Shown: positions 7,528 to 16,069 of the stretch, in pieces
Layout of the letters: every line of letters begins with the position of its first letter
Position numbering within the stretch: the stretch's first letter is position 1
DNA from: Gammaproteobacteria bacterium
Lineage (GTDB): Bacteria > Pseudomonadota > Gammaproteobacteria > Pseudomonadales > Pseudohongiellaceae
DNA length: 64,000 nt
NCBI GenBank assembly: GCA_002711845.1
Contig: PASF01000011.1
Span: 248,001 to 312,000, forward strand
Direction of reading: 5' to 3'
The notes under the pieces: generated by a model
Told to the model about the DNA's origin: nothing
The model's database searches: none
Seen by the model: the letters and a program-made list of their open reading frames with translations, nothing else
Made by a program: the position numbers and the translations under genes

Positions 7528-8007
7528 TCAATCAAGCTGACAGGATAATATCAGCGCATCTTCGCGAAACGCACTGCCAGTCTCACTGGGGTAATAGTGC
7601 CTGCGTTCGCCAACCTGCACAAACCCCATTGAATAATACAACGCCCGTGCCGCTTCATTGGAGGGACGGACTTCCAGAAAACAGTTTTCAGCGCCGAGCT
7701 TGCGCGCCTCAGCCAGAAGATGTTGCAGCAATCGACGCCCGTACGCATGACGGCGGAATGCGGGATGGACGCACAGCGTCAGCACATGACTTTCACCTAC
7801 GGCAGCGCTGAGCACGCCATGCGCCACAATGCGGTCACGTGTCGCCAGCACCCAACACTCATAGCCCGCTCGCAGGCAATCAAGGAAGATACGTTTACTC
7901 CAGGGGTTCGGGTAAGACACTTCCTCGTTATGCACCACAAAATCGAGATCGCTGGGCCGCATTCGGCGGCAAATCACCTGGCTTGGGTCGCTGATAGTCT
8001 GAAACAT
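7528..8007 (-). CDS. rimI: Ribosomal-protein-alanine N-acetyltransferase RimI
   Basis: GNAT-fold acetyltransferase of 159 residues that acetylates the N-terminal alanine of ribosomal protein S18 in Enterobacteria. Family features are the start RRMRPSDLDFVVHNEEVSYPNPWS, the acetyl-CoA loop HPAFRRHAYGRRLL (R.....G..L pattern), the LEVRPSNEAARALYYSMGF motif and YY after RRH. It follows the holD-like gene by 30 bases, an arrangement shared with E. coli holD-rimI, which supports both calls. Confidence 0.9.
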   Translation of the reverse strand: MFQTISDPSQVICRRMRPSDLDFVVHNEEVSYPNPWSKRIFLDCLRAGYECWVLATRDRIVAHGVLSAAVGESHVLTLCVHPAFRRHAYGRRLLQHLLAEARKLGAENCFLEVRPSNEAARALYYSMGFVQVGERRHYYPSETGSAFREDALILSCQLD

Positions 8008-8037
8008 TGAATCCGGATTCTTGTCCTTGGTAATGGA

Positions 8038-8820
8038 TTATCCAGCACCGCGCTGGAGGCGGTCCCGTATTGACTGCATGGCCTGCCAGGCTGAGCGCTT
8101 CAGCGCACCATCGGCCTCCATGGCATGCAGGGAGTGTGTCCGCAGCATGGCAAACCCAAACTGTCGATGCGCAATCAAGTGGCCGTGCTGGTCCTCGCCG
8201 TCAGCGCTGTTATCGCCATACAGAAATGGTGGTGTCTCGTCGGCCAGTATCAACAGCAGCGCAGACGGTTGCTCACGCCGTCGCCTCGCGACAAATCCGT
8301 CCACTGCCTGACGGGCCGCCCGGTGCCCGGTGGGCAACCCCAGATCTCCCGGAAACGGCCAGTGAAAGGTATGCTCATGACCAACAGCCTCTTTAAACTC
8401 GGCATTCAGGGCCACCAGGATGCGCTGCAACATCTGCCGGCAGGCACTTGTCAGACAATCCGCGCCGGCTGGCAACATGGCCAGCACGGACAAGCGCGGG
8501 TCAACATTGAACCAGCTGAAGGCGAACGCCGGGGCGGGCTCGTCCTCGACAACAGGGACACTCACGGACGGCGCGACTGGCGGGTTGAACGACGCCTTTT
8601 GCTGCGTCTCGGATGGCAACGCGGCTCTTAGCGCGTTAGGTACCCGCCCGCCCCCGGCTTTCCGGACATCGGCAGGCTCGACCAAGGTTGGCCGGGATGG
8701 CGCCGGCACCGCGACATCAAGGTGATGTGACGCGCCAGCGCCGGCCAGCGTTGTTCGCGGAAACCAGCACGGAATGCCCATTTCCTTAAGTAGTGCCTGT
8801 CTGCGTATCTCCGTCGCCAT
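8038..8820 (-). CDS. DNA polymerase III psi subunit-like protein (HolD-like)
   Basis: A 260-residue protein whose first 20 residues (RRQALLKEMGIPCWFPR) match the pattern of psi: a short N-terminal helix ending in the LGI..W.(L/P)R motif that binds the chi subunit. The middle is low-complexity and rich in Ala, Pro and Val (residues about 45-95). The C-terminal part (residues about 120-235) has FHWPFPGDLGLP and LLLILADE, a globular domain of the kind seen in the longer psi proteins of pseudomonads. Position directly before rimI supports HolD. The long form is much larger than the 137-residue E. coli protein. Confidence is moderate because psi proteins diverge quickly. Confidence 0.65.
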   Translation of the reverse strand: MATEIRRQALLKEMGIPCWFPRTTLAGAGASHHLDVAVPAPSRPTLVEPADVRKAGGGRVPNALRAALPSETQQKASFNPPVAPSVSVPVVEDEPAPAFAFSWFNVDPRLSVLAMLPAGADCLTSACRQMLQRILVALNAEFKEAVGHEHTFHWPFPGDLGLPTGHRAARQAVDGFVARRRREQPSALLLILADETPPFLYGDNSADGEDQHGHLIAHRQFGFAMLRTHSLHAMEADGALKRSAWQAMQSIRDRLQRGAG

Positions 8821-8984
8821 CTAAGGCTCCAATTACGTCCAGTGATTCCGATCGTCTCATTCGCGGCATTATAAAGCAGAGGGGACCCTATGCACCAAAG
8901 CTATCTTGCGGGCAGCCCACAAACAATTGTACGGTTACGGCAAACATGTTTGAATCTGAAGTTTTAAGGATAAGGTACGACCCT

Positions 8985-9968
8985 ATGAAAGCGTTGCTAT
9001 GTAAGTCCTATGGCCCTCCTGAAAATCTGTCGCTGGAAGAGGTCGCTGACCTGGAGCCCCTGCCGGGTGAGGTCATTGTCGATGTATATGCGGCATCATT
9101 GAACTTTCCCGACACTCTGCAGATTCAGGGCAAATACCAGTTCCAGCCGCCGATGCCGTTTTCACCGGGCTCGGAAGTCGGCGGCATCATCTCCGCCGTC
9201 GGTAATGAGGTTGACGGTTTTGCGGTCGGCGACCGGGTCATGGCCACGCCCTCTATCGGCGGTATGGCCGAGCAGGTAAAGGTGCAGCCCACCGGCCTGC
9301 GCAAGATTCCTGACAGCATGGATTTCAAAACAGCAGCTGGCTTTGCCATGGTGTACACCACCTCCTATCACGCACTGAAACAGCGAGCCAATATCCAGCC
9401 CGGCGAAACCCTGCTGGTTCTGGGCGCCAGCGGGGGTGTCGGCATGGCCGCCGTTGAACTGGGCAAACTCATGGGTGCACGCGTTATCGCCGCAGCCAGC
9501 AGCGATGACAAACTGGACTTTGTCAATCAAGCCGGCCCCGACGAGCTTCTCAACTACGGTGACGGCGAGTTGAAGGAAAAGGTCAAAGCACTCACCGACG
9601 GCAAGGGCGCTGACGTTATTTACGACCCGGTCGGCGGCGATCTGTTTGATCAGGCCACCCGTTGCATTAACTGGAACGGCCGACTGCTGGTGGTGGGTTT
9701 CACCAGCGGCCGCATCCCATCTTACCCAGCCAACCTGGCATTGCTCAAGGGCAGCGCCATGATGGGGGTCTTCCTGGGTCGCTTTCGCAAGGAAGAACCG
9801 GAGGCCTATGAGCAGAATTTCCGGGAACTGTTCGATATGTACACGGCTGGCAAGATCAAACCCATTGTCACCAAGTCGTTCGACTTTGAGGACTACGTGG
9901 CCGCGTTCAACGTATTCCGCGAACGCAAGGTCATGGGCAAGGTCACCTTCGAGATCCGCACGGAATAG
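8985..9968 (+). CDS. NADPH:quinone oxidoreductase family protein (zinc-free MDR)
   Basis: Medium-chain dehydrogenase/reductase of the quinone-oxidoreductase class, 327 residues. It starts at ATG 8985, behind TAAGG, with MKALLCKSYGPPENLSLEEV. The N-terminal GroES-like domain has NFPDTLQIQGKYQ and PFSPGSEVGGIISAVG; the Rossmann domain has GASGGVGMAAVELGKLMGA (about residues 138-156) and ends with VMGKVTFE. Zinc-ligand cysteines of alcohol dehydrogenases are absent. These enzymes reduce quinones, enones or enoyl/acryloyl-CoA using NADPH. The acyl-CoA synthetase gene downstream on the same strand suggests a role in acyl-CoA metabolism, but 523 bases with two repeat elements separate them. An in-frame ATG far upstream (8793) would overlap the divergent holD-like gene and is not used. 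Confidence 0.85.
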   Translation: MKALLCKSYGPPENLSLEEVADLEPLPGEVIVDVYAASLNFPDTLQIQGKYQFQPPMPFSPGSEVGGIISAVGNEVDGFAVGDRVMATPSIGGMAEQVKVQPTGLRKIPDSMDFKTAAGFAMVYTTSYHALKQRANIQPGETLLVLGASGGVGMAAVELGKLMGARVIAAASSDDKLDFVNQAGPDELLNYGDGELKEKVKALTDGKGADVIYDPVGGDLFDQATRCINWNGRLLVVGFTSGRIPSYPANLALLKGSAMMGVFLGRFRKEEPEAYEQNFRELFDMYTAGKIKPIVTKSFDFEDYVAAFNVFRERKVMGKVTFEIRTE

Positions 9969-10011
9969 TTTCCAATTGAAATACTCTGGTCACGGGGGTT
10001 TCGATCCGAGC

Positions 10012-10130
10012 GCAGGCTGGAAGTGGGTGACATCTTCCGGAGACGCCCGTGAACCCATCCATGGGGGGCTCGGTGGCAACCATCCAAGGGTTGCCAACGC
10101 TCCTCCAGATGTCACCCACTTCCAGCCAGC
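10012..10130 (+). repeat. Hairpin repeat element, copy 1
   Basis: A 119-base imperfect palindrome. Outer arms 10015-10035 and 10107-10127 are exact complements over 21 bases and extend to 24 with one mismatch. Inside lies a 33-base core (10041-10073, beginning AGACGCCCGTG and ending GGGGCTCGG), then an inner hairpin: TGGCAACC (10074-10081), loop ATCCAAG, GGTTGCCA (10089-10096), then ACGCT. The core recurs exactly, in the other orientation, in copy 2. It starts 44 bases after the stop of the oxidoreductase gene. No transposase lies nearby. Confidence 0.85.
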
Positions 10131-10198
10131 TTGTGCCAGAACCAAGCTGCACCAAACCATTCACGCATCCAACAGAAGCTATTCGGCTGGCACGAGCT

Positions 10199-10313
10199 CT
10201 TCGAGTGGTGGATGGCGGCTTGAGTAGCGTATGCGACCCTTGGACGGTCGCATCCGAGCCCCCCATGGATGGGTTCACGGGCGTCTACGAAAGCCGCCAT
10301 TCACCATCCGAAG
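10199..10313 (-). repeat. Hairpin repeat element, copy 2 (opposite orientation)
   Basis: A 115-base imperfect palindrome with the same architecture as copy 1, read on the minus strand. Outer arms 10291-10313 and 10199-10221 pair in 20 of 23 positions. The 33-base core (10285-10253 on the minus strand) is identical to copy 1. The inner stem is ATGCGACC/GGTCGCAT with loop GTCCAAG, followed by the shared ACGCT. Three base pairs of the inner stem differ from copy 1 and all three changes are compensated on the other arm. Confidence 0.85.
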
Positions 10314-10394
10314 GGCGACCCGATCCGAGAGAAATACTGCGACGATGATCACTCCGTTACCGAGCGGTTGCGCACTAGCTCAGCAATGATGCGG

Positions 10395-10414
10395 CCTGCC
10401 GACCGATCGGCAGG
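10395..10414. promoter_or_regulatory. Perfect 8-base inverted repeat upstream of the acyl-CoA synthetase promoter
   Basis: CCTGCCGA (10395-10402), four bases, TCGGCAGG (10407-10414). It ends ten bases before the -35 hexamer at 10425. Its position fits a regulator-binding site. There is no T run, so it does not look like a terminator. Confidence 0.4.
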
Positions 10415-10424
10415 ACAACCGCTC

Positions 10425-10452
10425 TTGATTCCCCTCCCCGCCTCCGTATAAT
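10425..10452 (+). promoter_or_regulatory. Sigma-70 promoter for the acyl-CoA synthetase gene
   Basis: TTGATT at 10425-10430, 16-base spacer, perfect TATAAT at 10447-10452. The start codon is at 10492, leaving a leader of about 33 bases. This is one of the best-looking promoters in the window. Confidence 0.65.
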
Positions 10453-10491
10453 GCTGCTCTTTCGTTTTCAGCATTCCGGCGACAAAAACCT

Positions 10492-12225
10492 ATGCTCACA
10501 GCCCAACAAATCGAACAAGACCTGGCAAAACTGAAAGACATCGTCATCACGATGCGGGATCCCGCCGAACCACTCGGCGTCAAGACTGTCACCATCGACG
10601 GTATCGAACAGACCGTTTTCGCCAACGTGCCGCAGAATCTGCGTGACATCTACCGCCTCGGGCTGAGCGCCGCGGAGAAGGATTTCCTGGTATACGAAAA
10701 CGAACGCTATACCTTCGCCCAGACCCTCGCCATTGCCGAAAACATCGCCCAGGCCCTGATCGGCCAGTATGGCATCGAGAAAGGCGACCGCGTTGCTGTC
10801 TGTTCGCGCAACAACCCCGAATGGTGCATGGCGTATATGGCCGTCACCATGATCGGTGGCATCGTGGTGCCCATGAACTCATGGTGGCAAAGCAGTGAGC
10901 TGGTGTATGGCCTCAAGGACAGTGGTGCCAAGGTACTGTTTGCTGACCAGGAGCGCATCAACCAGCTGGTACCTGTGCAGGACAACATCAACGTCAGCAT
11001 CATTGCCATCAAACCTGATGTTGGCACCACCGACTTCCCAGAATTTCACGCACTGGCTCAGACCGCCGGCAAGGGCCCACAAGTCGACCTGAACGGCATT
11101 ACCCTGGCACCGGAAGACGATGCCTCCATCATGTACACCTCCGGCTCCACCGGCACGCCCAAGGGTGTTCTGTCCACCCATCGCAACATCGTCAACGCGC
11201 TGTACAGTTGGGTTTTCGGCAAGGAAGCTACCGATACACTGCGTCCCGAACTGGTCGAGAACGACCCGGAATTTGATCCGGGCATCCTGTCCAATGTGCC
11301 ACTGTTCCACGTCACCGGCAGCCACGCACAGTTTCTGGTGAGCTTCGTCTACCTGCGCAAGTTTGTCATGATGTACAAATGGAATGCGGAAAAAGCACTC
11401 GAACTGATCGAGACGGAACGTTTATCGGTTTTGCATGGGGTACCCACCATGACCTGGGAAGTCATGCATTCCCCCATGTTCGACAAGACTGATTTACGCA
11501 GTCTGCGGACCGTGCAAAGTGGCGGCGCTTCACGGCCGCCGGGGCACCTGTCCATGATGCAGAAAAAATTCGATGCGATCGTCCAGCCGGGACTGGGTTA
11601 CGGGCTGACAGAAACCAATGCCATTGGCGCCACCATTACCGGCGCTTTTTACCTGGCAAAGCCGGAAAGTACCGGTCGCCCGACACAACCCGTGACACAA
11701 ATCCGCATTGAAGACCCCGACGGTAATGTCCTGGAACATGGCCAGACAGGCGAAATCTGCATCAAGGGCGCGACAGTGATGAAAGCTTACTGGCAACGAC
11801 CCGGGGAAACGGCAGACGCCATCAGGAATGGCTGGTTCCACACCGGTGATATTGGCCTGCTTGATGAACACGGCTTTCTGGTCATCAAGGATCGCGCCAA
11901 GGACATCGTTATCCGGGGAGGCGAAAATGTCGCTTGCGCCGAGGTGGAATATGCCCTGTCGGAACACCCGGATGTATTCGAGGCGGCTGTGTACGGACTG
12001 CCCGATGAGCGCCTGGGCGAGATCGTCGGCGCCACGGTGATGGTCAAACCCGGCGCCAAGTTGAGTGAGGCAGACCTGCAGGGCTTTCTGCGCGAACACA
12101 TCGCTCACTACAAGGTACCCAGTCATATCTGGTTCGAGACAGAACAACTGGAACGTATCGCCTCAGGCAAAATTGCCAAGAAGATCCTGCGCGAACAGGC
12201 TATTCAACGCTTGCACGGGGCCTGA
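10492..12225 (+). CDS. Acyl-CoA synthetase (AMP-forming), class I adenylate-forming enzyme
   Basis: A 577-residue enzyme that activates a carboxylic acid as acyl-AMP and transfers it to CoA. The AMP-binding motif YTSGSTGTPKGV (about residues 214-225) is intact. Later motifs are GLGYGLTETNA (A5), the hinge region GWFHTGDIGLLDEHGFLVIKDRAKD, RGGENVACAEVE and the C-terminal catalytic lysine context ASGKIAKKILRE. The chain length preference cannot be read; it is closest in style to medium- or long-chain and o-succinylbenzoate-like ligases. The first 50 residues (LTAQQIEQDLAKLKDIV...) form an extra N-terminal helical part. It has its own promoter and no close downstream partner. Confidence 0.88.
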   Translation: MLTAQQIEQDLAKLKDIVITMRDPAEPLGVKTVTIDGIEQTVFANVPQNLRDIYRLGLSAAEKDFLVYENERYTFAQTLAIAENIAQALIGQYGIEKGDRVAVCSRNNPEWCMAYMAVTMIGGIVVPMNSWWQSSELVYGLKDSGAKVLFADQERINQLVPVQDNINVSIIAIKPDVGTTDFPEFHALAQTAGKGPQVDLNGITLAPEDDASIMYTSGSTGTPKGVLSTHRNIVNALYSWVFGKEATDTLRPELVENDPEFDPGILSNVPLFHVTGSHAQFLVSFVYLRKFVMMYKWNAEKALELIETERLSVLHGVPTMTWEVMHSPMFDKTDLRSLRTVQSGGASRPPGHLSMMQKKFDAIVQPGLGYGLTETNAIGATITGAFYLAKPESTGRPTQPVTQIRIEDPDGNVLEHGQTGEICIKGATVMKAYWQRPGETADAIRNGWFHTGDIGLLDEHGFLVIKDRAKDIVIRGGENVACAEVEYALSEHPDVFEAAVYGLPDERLGEIVGATVMVKPGAKLSEADLQGFLREHIAHYKVPSHIWFETEQLERIASGKIAKKILREQAIQRLHGA

Positions 12226-12534
12226 AAACGGCCCCGCTATGCCACGGCAAAGCCAGTAAAGCCCCAATTTACACCTCGATGTGACCCCCGCCACATGGCT
12301 TGAAAAAAAATTTTCAAAGCTATTGCATTCTGCGAGTTTATAACCATAATCCGCATCGTGAAGGCTGGTCTGGTCGAATCGCTCCACAAGGGCTGTTTGA
12401 CGGCATAAAACCTGCTTCATGCAATCTGCTATCCCGCCGATAACCAGATTGCTGGATGGTGACTGACGCTGTAATCCAACGCGGTCACCTGCTCATAAGG
12501 ATTCCGCAACCGGAGTTTACGAGAGAGGTTTCAC
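12226..12534. other. 309-base intergenic region with two hairpins
   Basis: GGGGCC/GGCCCC around the synthetase stop codon (12217-12235) forms a short GC hairpin, without a T run, that may serve as a terminator. At about 12298-12320 an AT-rich hairpin (GCTTGAAAA, four A, TTTTCAAAGC, one bulge) lies next to TATAACC/ATAATCC-like sequence near 12340-12350, which may be part of the promoter for the gene at 12535. I see no gene here. Confidence 0.45.
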
Positions 12535-12810
12535 ATGAAAAGTCATTCGTGGGACGAACTGAACGACAGTGCCAAGGATTTTTTCGATGCCGGCGCATTC
12601 CTGCCAGAGGCCGAGTTTGATGAAGAGCCTCAGGACAAACACGGCCAGCGCCGCCGCCTGACCGAGCTGCGACGTCGGACTGAAGAGCGCCTGGACTGGA
12701 AGCGCATGTATGGCGATCTGCAGTTTGATGAAATGGAAGACCGACGTTTCTCGGGCGACAGCTTCAGCGCCGATTACTCTGATGATGCGGACGATCTGAT
12801 CGACGATTGA
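12535..12810 (+). CDS. Small acidic protein, PA3496-like
   Basis: A 91-residue, highly charged soluble protein. The middle is basic (RRRLTELRRRTEERLDWKRM, about residues 40-59) and both ends are acidic, finishing in DDADDLIDD. An arginine-rich helix followed by acidic residues is the pattern of the PA3496-like family of small proteobacterial proteins, whose function is unclear (an envelope-integrity role has been proposed). A ribosome site GAGAGG precedes the ATG. It lies 70 bases before the Anbu gene on the same strand and may share its transcript. Confidence 0.65.
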   Translation: MKSHSWDELNDSAKDFFDAGAFLPEAEFDEEPQDKHGQRRRLTELRRRTEERLDWKRMYGDLQFDEMEDRRFSGDSFSADYSDDADDLIDD

Positions 12811-12880
12811 AGGCACACACGGTGACAGAAGATCGTCATCTGACGTCCTTACACACGCCGCTTTTACAAGCCGGGAAAGT

Positions 12881-13648
12881 ATGACTTATTGCGTAGCAAT
12901 TGCGGTAGATGCAGGCCTGGTGTTCTGCTCTGATTCACGCACGAATGCCGGTATCGACCGGGTCAGTACGTACAGCAAAATGTTCCGTTTTGGTGTCGAC
13001 GGCCAACGGCAATTCGTGATTTTGTCCTCCGGTAACCTCGGCACAACGCAGGCTACCATCAGTCGCGTCAAACGTGACATCAAGGAGCGTGCCATCCAGA
13101 GCCTGCTCACTGTGGAAACGATCAGTGAAGCAGCAGACTATCTGGGCAGCATCAGCCGGACCGTGCAGGAAAAGCACGACGCACATGGCACCGGCTTTGA
13201 GGCAAGTTTTGTTATCGGCGGCCAGATCGCCGGCAAAAAACACCGCATCATGATGGTCTATCCCGAAGGCAATCACATCACCAGTTCGCACGATACACCC
13301 TATCTGCAGATCGGCGAAAGCAAATACGGCAAACCTATCCTCGACCGCATCCTGACCCGCGACCTGAATCTGGACACCTGCGCCTTGTGTGCCCTGGTCT
13401 CCATGGACTCGACCATGCGCAGTAACCTGAGCGTGGGACCACCCATTGAAATGCTGGTCTATCGCACCGACACACTGACGCTGGATACCCCGCTGCGCTT
13501 TGATGAGGACAGTGAGTTTCTGCGTGAAGTAAAACGTAGCTGGGATCAGCGCCTGAAGGAAGCCTTCCGGCAGATGCCACCCTTCGCCTGGGCGGCCGCC
13601 TGGGACAAAAATCCCGGTCGCGCGGTCAACAGCGACGACCTGGATTAA
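12881..13648 (+). CDS. Anbu, proteasome/HslV-like peptidase
   Basis: A 255-residue Ntn hydrolase of the ancestral beta-subunit (Anbu) family. Removal of Met1 exposes Thr2 as nucleophile (MTYCVAIAVDAGLVF). The supporting residues are in place: Asp18 in CSDSRT and Lys33 in TYSKMF, corresponding to Thr1, Asp17 and Lys32/33 of proteasome beta subunits. Further family segments are SSGNLGTTQA and SFVIGGQIAG. Anbu forms ring or helical assemblies and its substrates are unknown. Genes for Anbu are commonly found with circularly permuted ATP-grasp, Alpha-E and transglutaminase genes; here those genes lie 14 kb downstream rather than adjacent. Length is typical. GGGAAAG precedes the start. Confidence 0.9.
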   Translation: MTYCVAIAVDAGLVFCSDSRTNAGIDRVSTYSKMFRFGVDGQRQFVILSSGNLGTTQATISRVKRDIKERAIQSLLTVETISEAADYLGSISRTVQEKHDAHGTGFEASFVIGGQIAGKKHRIMMVYPEGNHITSSHDTPYLQIGESKYGKPILDRILTRDLNLDTCALCALVSMDSTMRSNLSVGPPIEMLVYRTDTLTLDTPLRFDEDSEFLREVKRSWDQRLKEAFRQMPPFAWAAAWDKNPGRAVNSDDLD

Positions 13649-13839
13649 ATCAACCTGCTGAACAGCTGAAGATATGTGGTTATCGATTGGCAACGCCACC
13701 AACCTCGAACAGGACGGTCCGTTGTCGGTGGACGTCTGACCGGTGGTGCGGGATGTCCGTCGAGGAACAATCAGGGCGCCAAGGGCGACCGTTCCGAGAC
13801 CGACTCCCGTGTCATCGGGCAGGCGATGCACTGGCCAGT

Positions 13840-14721
13840 TTAACGAGCCTGTTTCAGGCGCGCGATCCGCTCATCCAGCGGCGGATGCGTCATGAACAGT
13901 TTGGTAAAGGCGTCACGCGCCTTGTTGTTGATGCCAAACGCCACCAGCTCATCCGGCAGATGATTCGGCTGCCCTGCTTTGAGGCGCTCCAGTGCCGCAA
14001 TCATGTTCTGGCGGCCGGCCAGCGTTGCGCCGCCGGCATCTGCCCGGTATTCACGCTGGCGACTGAACCACATCACGATGGTTGATGCCAGGATACCCAG
14101 CACCAGCTGCGCCACAATCGAGGTGATCCAGAACGCCGGGCCGTGGCCCTGCTCGGTCTTGAATACCACCCGATCGACAACATGGCCAATCACCCGGGAC
14201 AGAAATATCACAAAGGTATTGACCACGCCCTGAATCAGGGCCAGCGTTACCATGTCACCATTGGCGACGTGGCTGATTTCATGGGCCAGCACTGCTTCGG
14301 CCTCCTGTTTGGTCATTTTGCCTAGCAAACCGGAACTTACGGCGACCATGGAACTGTTTTTGGTCGCCCCGGTAGCGAATGCATTGACGTCCGGGGAGGG
14401 GAAAATGGCGACCTCCGGCATGGCGATACCGGCCCGCTTGGCCTGGTCGGCGACCGTGGTCAGCAACCATTGTTCTGTCGCATTACCGGGTTGAGTAATG
14501 ACCTGGGCGCCGGTGGAGCGCTTGGCAATCCATTTGGACATGGCCAGTGAGATAAACGAACCACCAAAACCGATCACTGCAGAAAACACCAACAACGCGT
14601 TCAGATCCAGGCCGCTGCCACTTTCGTCCAGAATACGCTCAACACCCAGCAGGCGCAGAACGATACTCAGAACCAGCACGATGGCCAGGTTGGTCAACAG
14701 AAACAGCGCGATTCGCTTCAT
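13840..14721 (-). CDS. htpX: Membrane zinc metalloprotease HtpX
   Basis: Inner-membrane M48 protease of envelope quality control, 293 residues as usual. Two N-terminal helices (about residues 4-24 and 42-60) and two central ones (about 158-178 and 190-212) flank the zinc site HEISH at 147-151; the third ligand region is [13 protein letters not shown]. It ends with [12 protein letters not shown], the family ending. Here it is the last gene of a run beginning with acnA, ten bases after the QEGLA metallopeptidase gene, which is not its usual setting and suggests co-transcription of two metallopeptidases. Confidence 0.95.
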   Translation of the reverse strand: MKRIALFLLTNLAIVLVLSIVLRLLGVERILDESGSGLDLNALLVFSAVIGFGGSFISLAMSKWIAKRSTGAQVITQPGNATEQWLLTTVADQAKRAGIAMPEVAIFPSPDVNAFATGATKNSSMVAVSSGLLGKMTKQEAEAVLAHEISHVANGDMVTLALIQGVVNTFVIFLSRVIGHVVDRVVFKTEQGHGPAFWITSIVAQLVLGILASTIVMWFSRQREYRADAGGATLAGRQNMIAALERLKAGQPNHLPDELVAFGINNKARDAFTKLFMTHPPLDERIARLKQAR

Positions 14722-14731
14722 AGGAAAATCC

Positions 14732-16069
14732 TCAATCTACTGCCGTAGCAATTACTTTATCGTAGATCGGGGCTACCTTGGGCATGTCCTTGAACAGGGA
14801 GTGGAAGTGTTTTTGCACCCGCGCCATGTTGATCACAGAAATACCACTGGCAAACCCGAACCATACATAAAGACCGTTCAAATCACGAAACATCGCAGGG
14901 ATATAATGGGGACCGGCAATGGTTCCTTCAAGGTAATGCTGGTAAAGGGTCGGAATATCATCCAGCGTGACCTTGCCCACAAACAGCATGGGCAGAATTT
15001 CCGGCACCCCCGAATGGATGGCGCTCCGGATAAAGTTTACATTTTCCACGAAACCACGCAGATAAGACAAGTCTTTGGTGAAAACTGAACCGCCCCGCAG
15101 GGTGCCGCCCCGAAAAACCCGCTGGGTGATCTTGTAGGCGTCCTTGCGGGGCATGCCGCGCTCACCGAAAAAGCGGTAAACTTCGATGAAATCGGCCCCC
15201 TGCTCGGCCATATCAACCGCCACGACACGGTCACTGACTTTAAGCGCCCGTCGCGGATACGAGCTGAAGGTCAGCGTTTCCATCAGTACTGCGAGGCCCT
15301 CCTGGCATGCGGTTACCCGCGGCGAACCGACGCTGAGCCAGCTTGCCCAGGGTTGCCTGCGCCCATTGAGGGTGGTGCCAACGTGGACCCAGCCCTCGTG
15401 TACTTCCAGTACCTGCAGGTCAAACTCGGTAAACTCAGCGTCCTGGTTAATCTTGATGTAATCGCCACCGGCGGCGGCGTCCGACACAATACCATCACTG
15501 AGAATGACACGTATGTCACCGGGCTGGAAATAACTGCCCAGCCGTTGCTGCAGAATGTCGACCGCCGCGGGTGCCGTGATGTGCTTGAGATAGGGGCGTG
15601 TCAGATGCTCGGCCGCTGGCAGGGAAAAAATGTCACACAGTTTCTCACCCAATTGCCGCAGCGATTTGCGGTCCCCACGCAAATGATCGCGGGCCGACCC
15701 GTACAGCTCGCGGCTGTAACGACCAAAATCGACGGTTCCGCGAGTCCGTAACAGCTCGATCACCAGCAAATACTGATCAATGGTGTCACACAGGATGCCA
15801 CCCAGACCGTCTTTGCGGCCCAGTGTGCGCTGCACCTCACGACGCAGCCCCAAAAACCGGTCTCGCAACAGGGCCGGATCAAAATCCAGTTTGATACGCT
15901 CGTAGTAGGCCTGGTCCATGTCCGGCATTTTGCTGCCATTGTCGGCCAGAAACTTTGATTGAGCGGACACCGGCCACTTGATGGCATCCAGAATCCGAAT
16001 GGGTCGCTGCAGTTCGATCAGCTGGTCAGACAGGGTTTTTACGCGCCGCTGATAATCAGCCAGGCTCAT
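14732..16069 (-). CDS. QEGLA-motif zinc metallopeptidase-like protein (TIGR02421/DUF1704)
   Basis: A 445-residue protein of the family once named for flavohemoglobin expression-modulating QEGLA motif. The signature [13 protein letters not shown] is at residues about 255-267. Upstream is [14 protein letters not shown] with His224, Glu225 and His229, an HExxxH zinc site. The same fold is found in animal tyrosine carboxypeptidases of tubulin (MATCAP), so a carboxypeptidase-type activity is plausible for the bacterial members, but their substrate is unknown. No signal peptide, so cytoplasmic. The start ATG overlaps the stop of the aldehyde dehydrogenase gene by four bases (ATGA), and htpX follows ten bases later. 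Confidence 0.85.
   Translation of the reverse strand: MSLADYQRRVKTLSDQLIELQRPIRILDAIKWPVSAQSKFLADNGSKMPDMDQAYYERIKLDFDPALLRDRFLGLRREVQRTLGRKDGLGGILCDTIDQYLLVIELLRTRGTVDFGRYSRELYGSARDHLRGDRKSLRQLGEKLCDIFSLPAAEHLTRPYLKHITAPAAVDILQQRLGSYFQPGDIRVILSDGIVSDAAAGGDYIKINQDAEFTEFDLQVLEVHEGWVHVGTTLNGRRQPWASWLSVGSPRVTACQEGLAVLMETLTFSSYPRRALKVSDRVVAVDMAEQGADFIEVYRFFGERGMPRKDAYKITQRVFRGGTLRGGSVFTKDLSYLRGFVENVNFIRSAIHSGVPEILPMLFVGKVTLDDIPTLYQHYLEGTIAGPHYIPAMFRDLNGLYVWFGFASGISVINMARVQKHFHSLFKDMPKVAPIYDKVIATAVD

Noticed and set aside
6630-7811. 393-codon open frame on the plus strand
   Set aside because: It lies fully antisense to hisC, the secreted orphan and rimI; its translation has no family character and is rich in Gln, His and Arg as antisense frames often are.
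9808-10348. Several open frames across the repeat region
   Set aside because: They are translations of the hairpin repeat arms and of the oxidoreductase gene in other frames, not genes.
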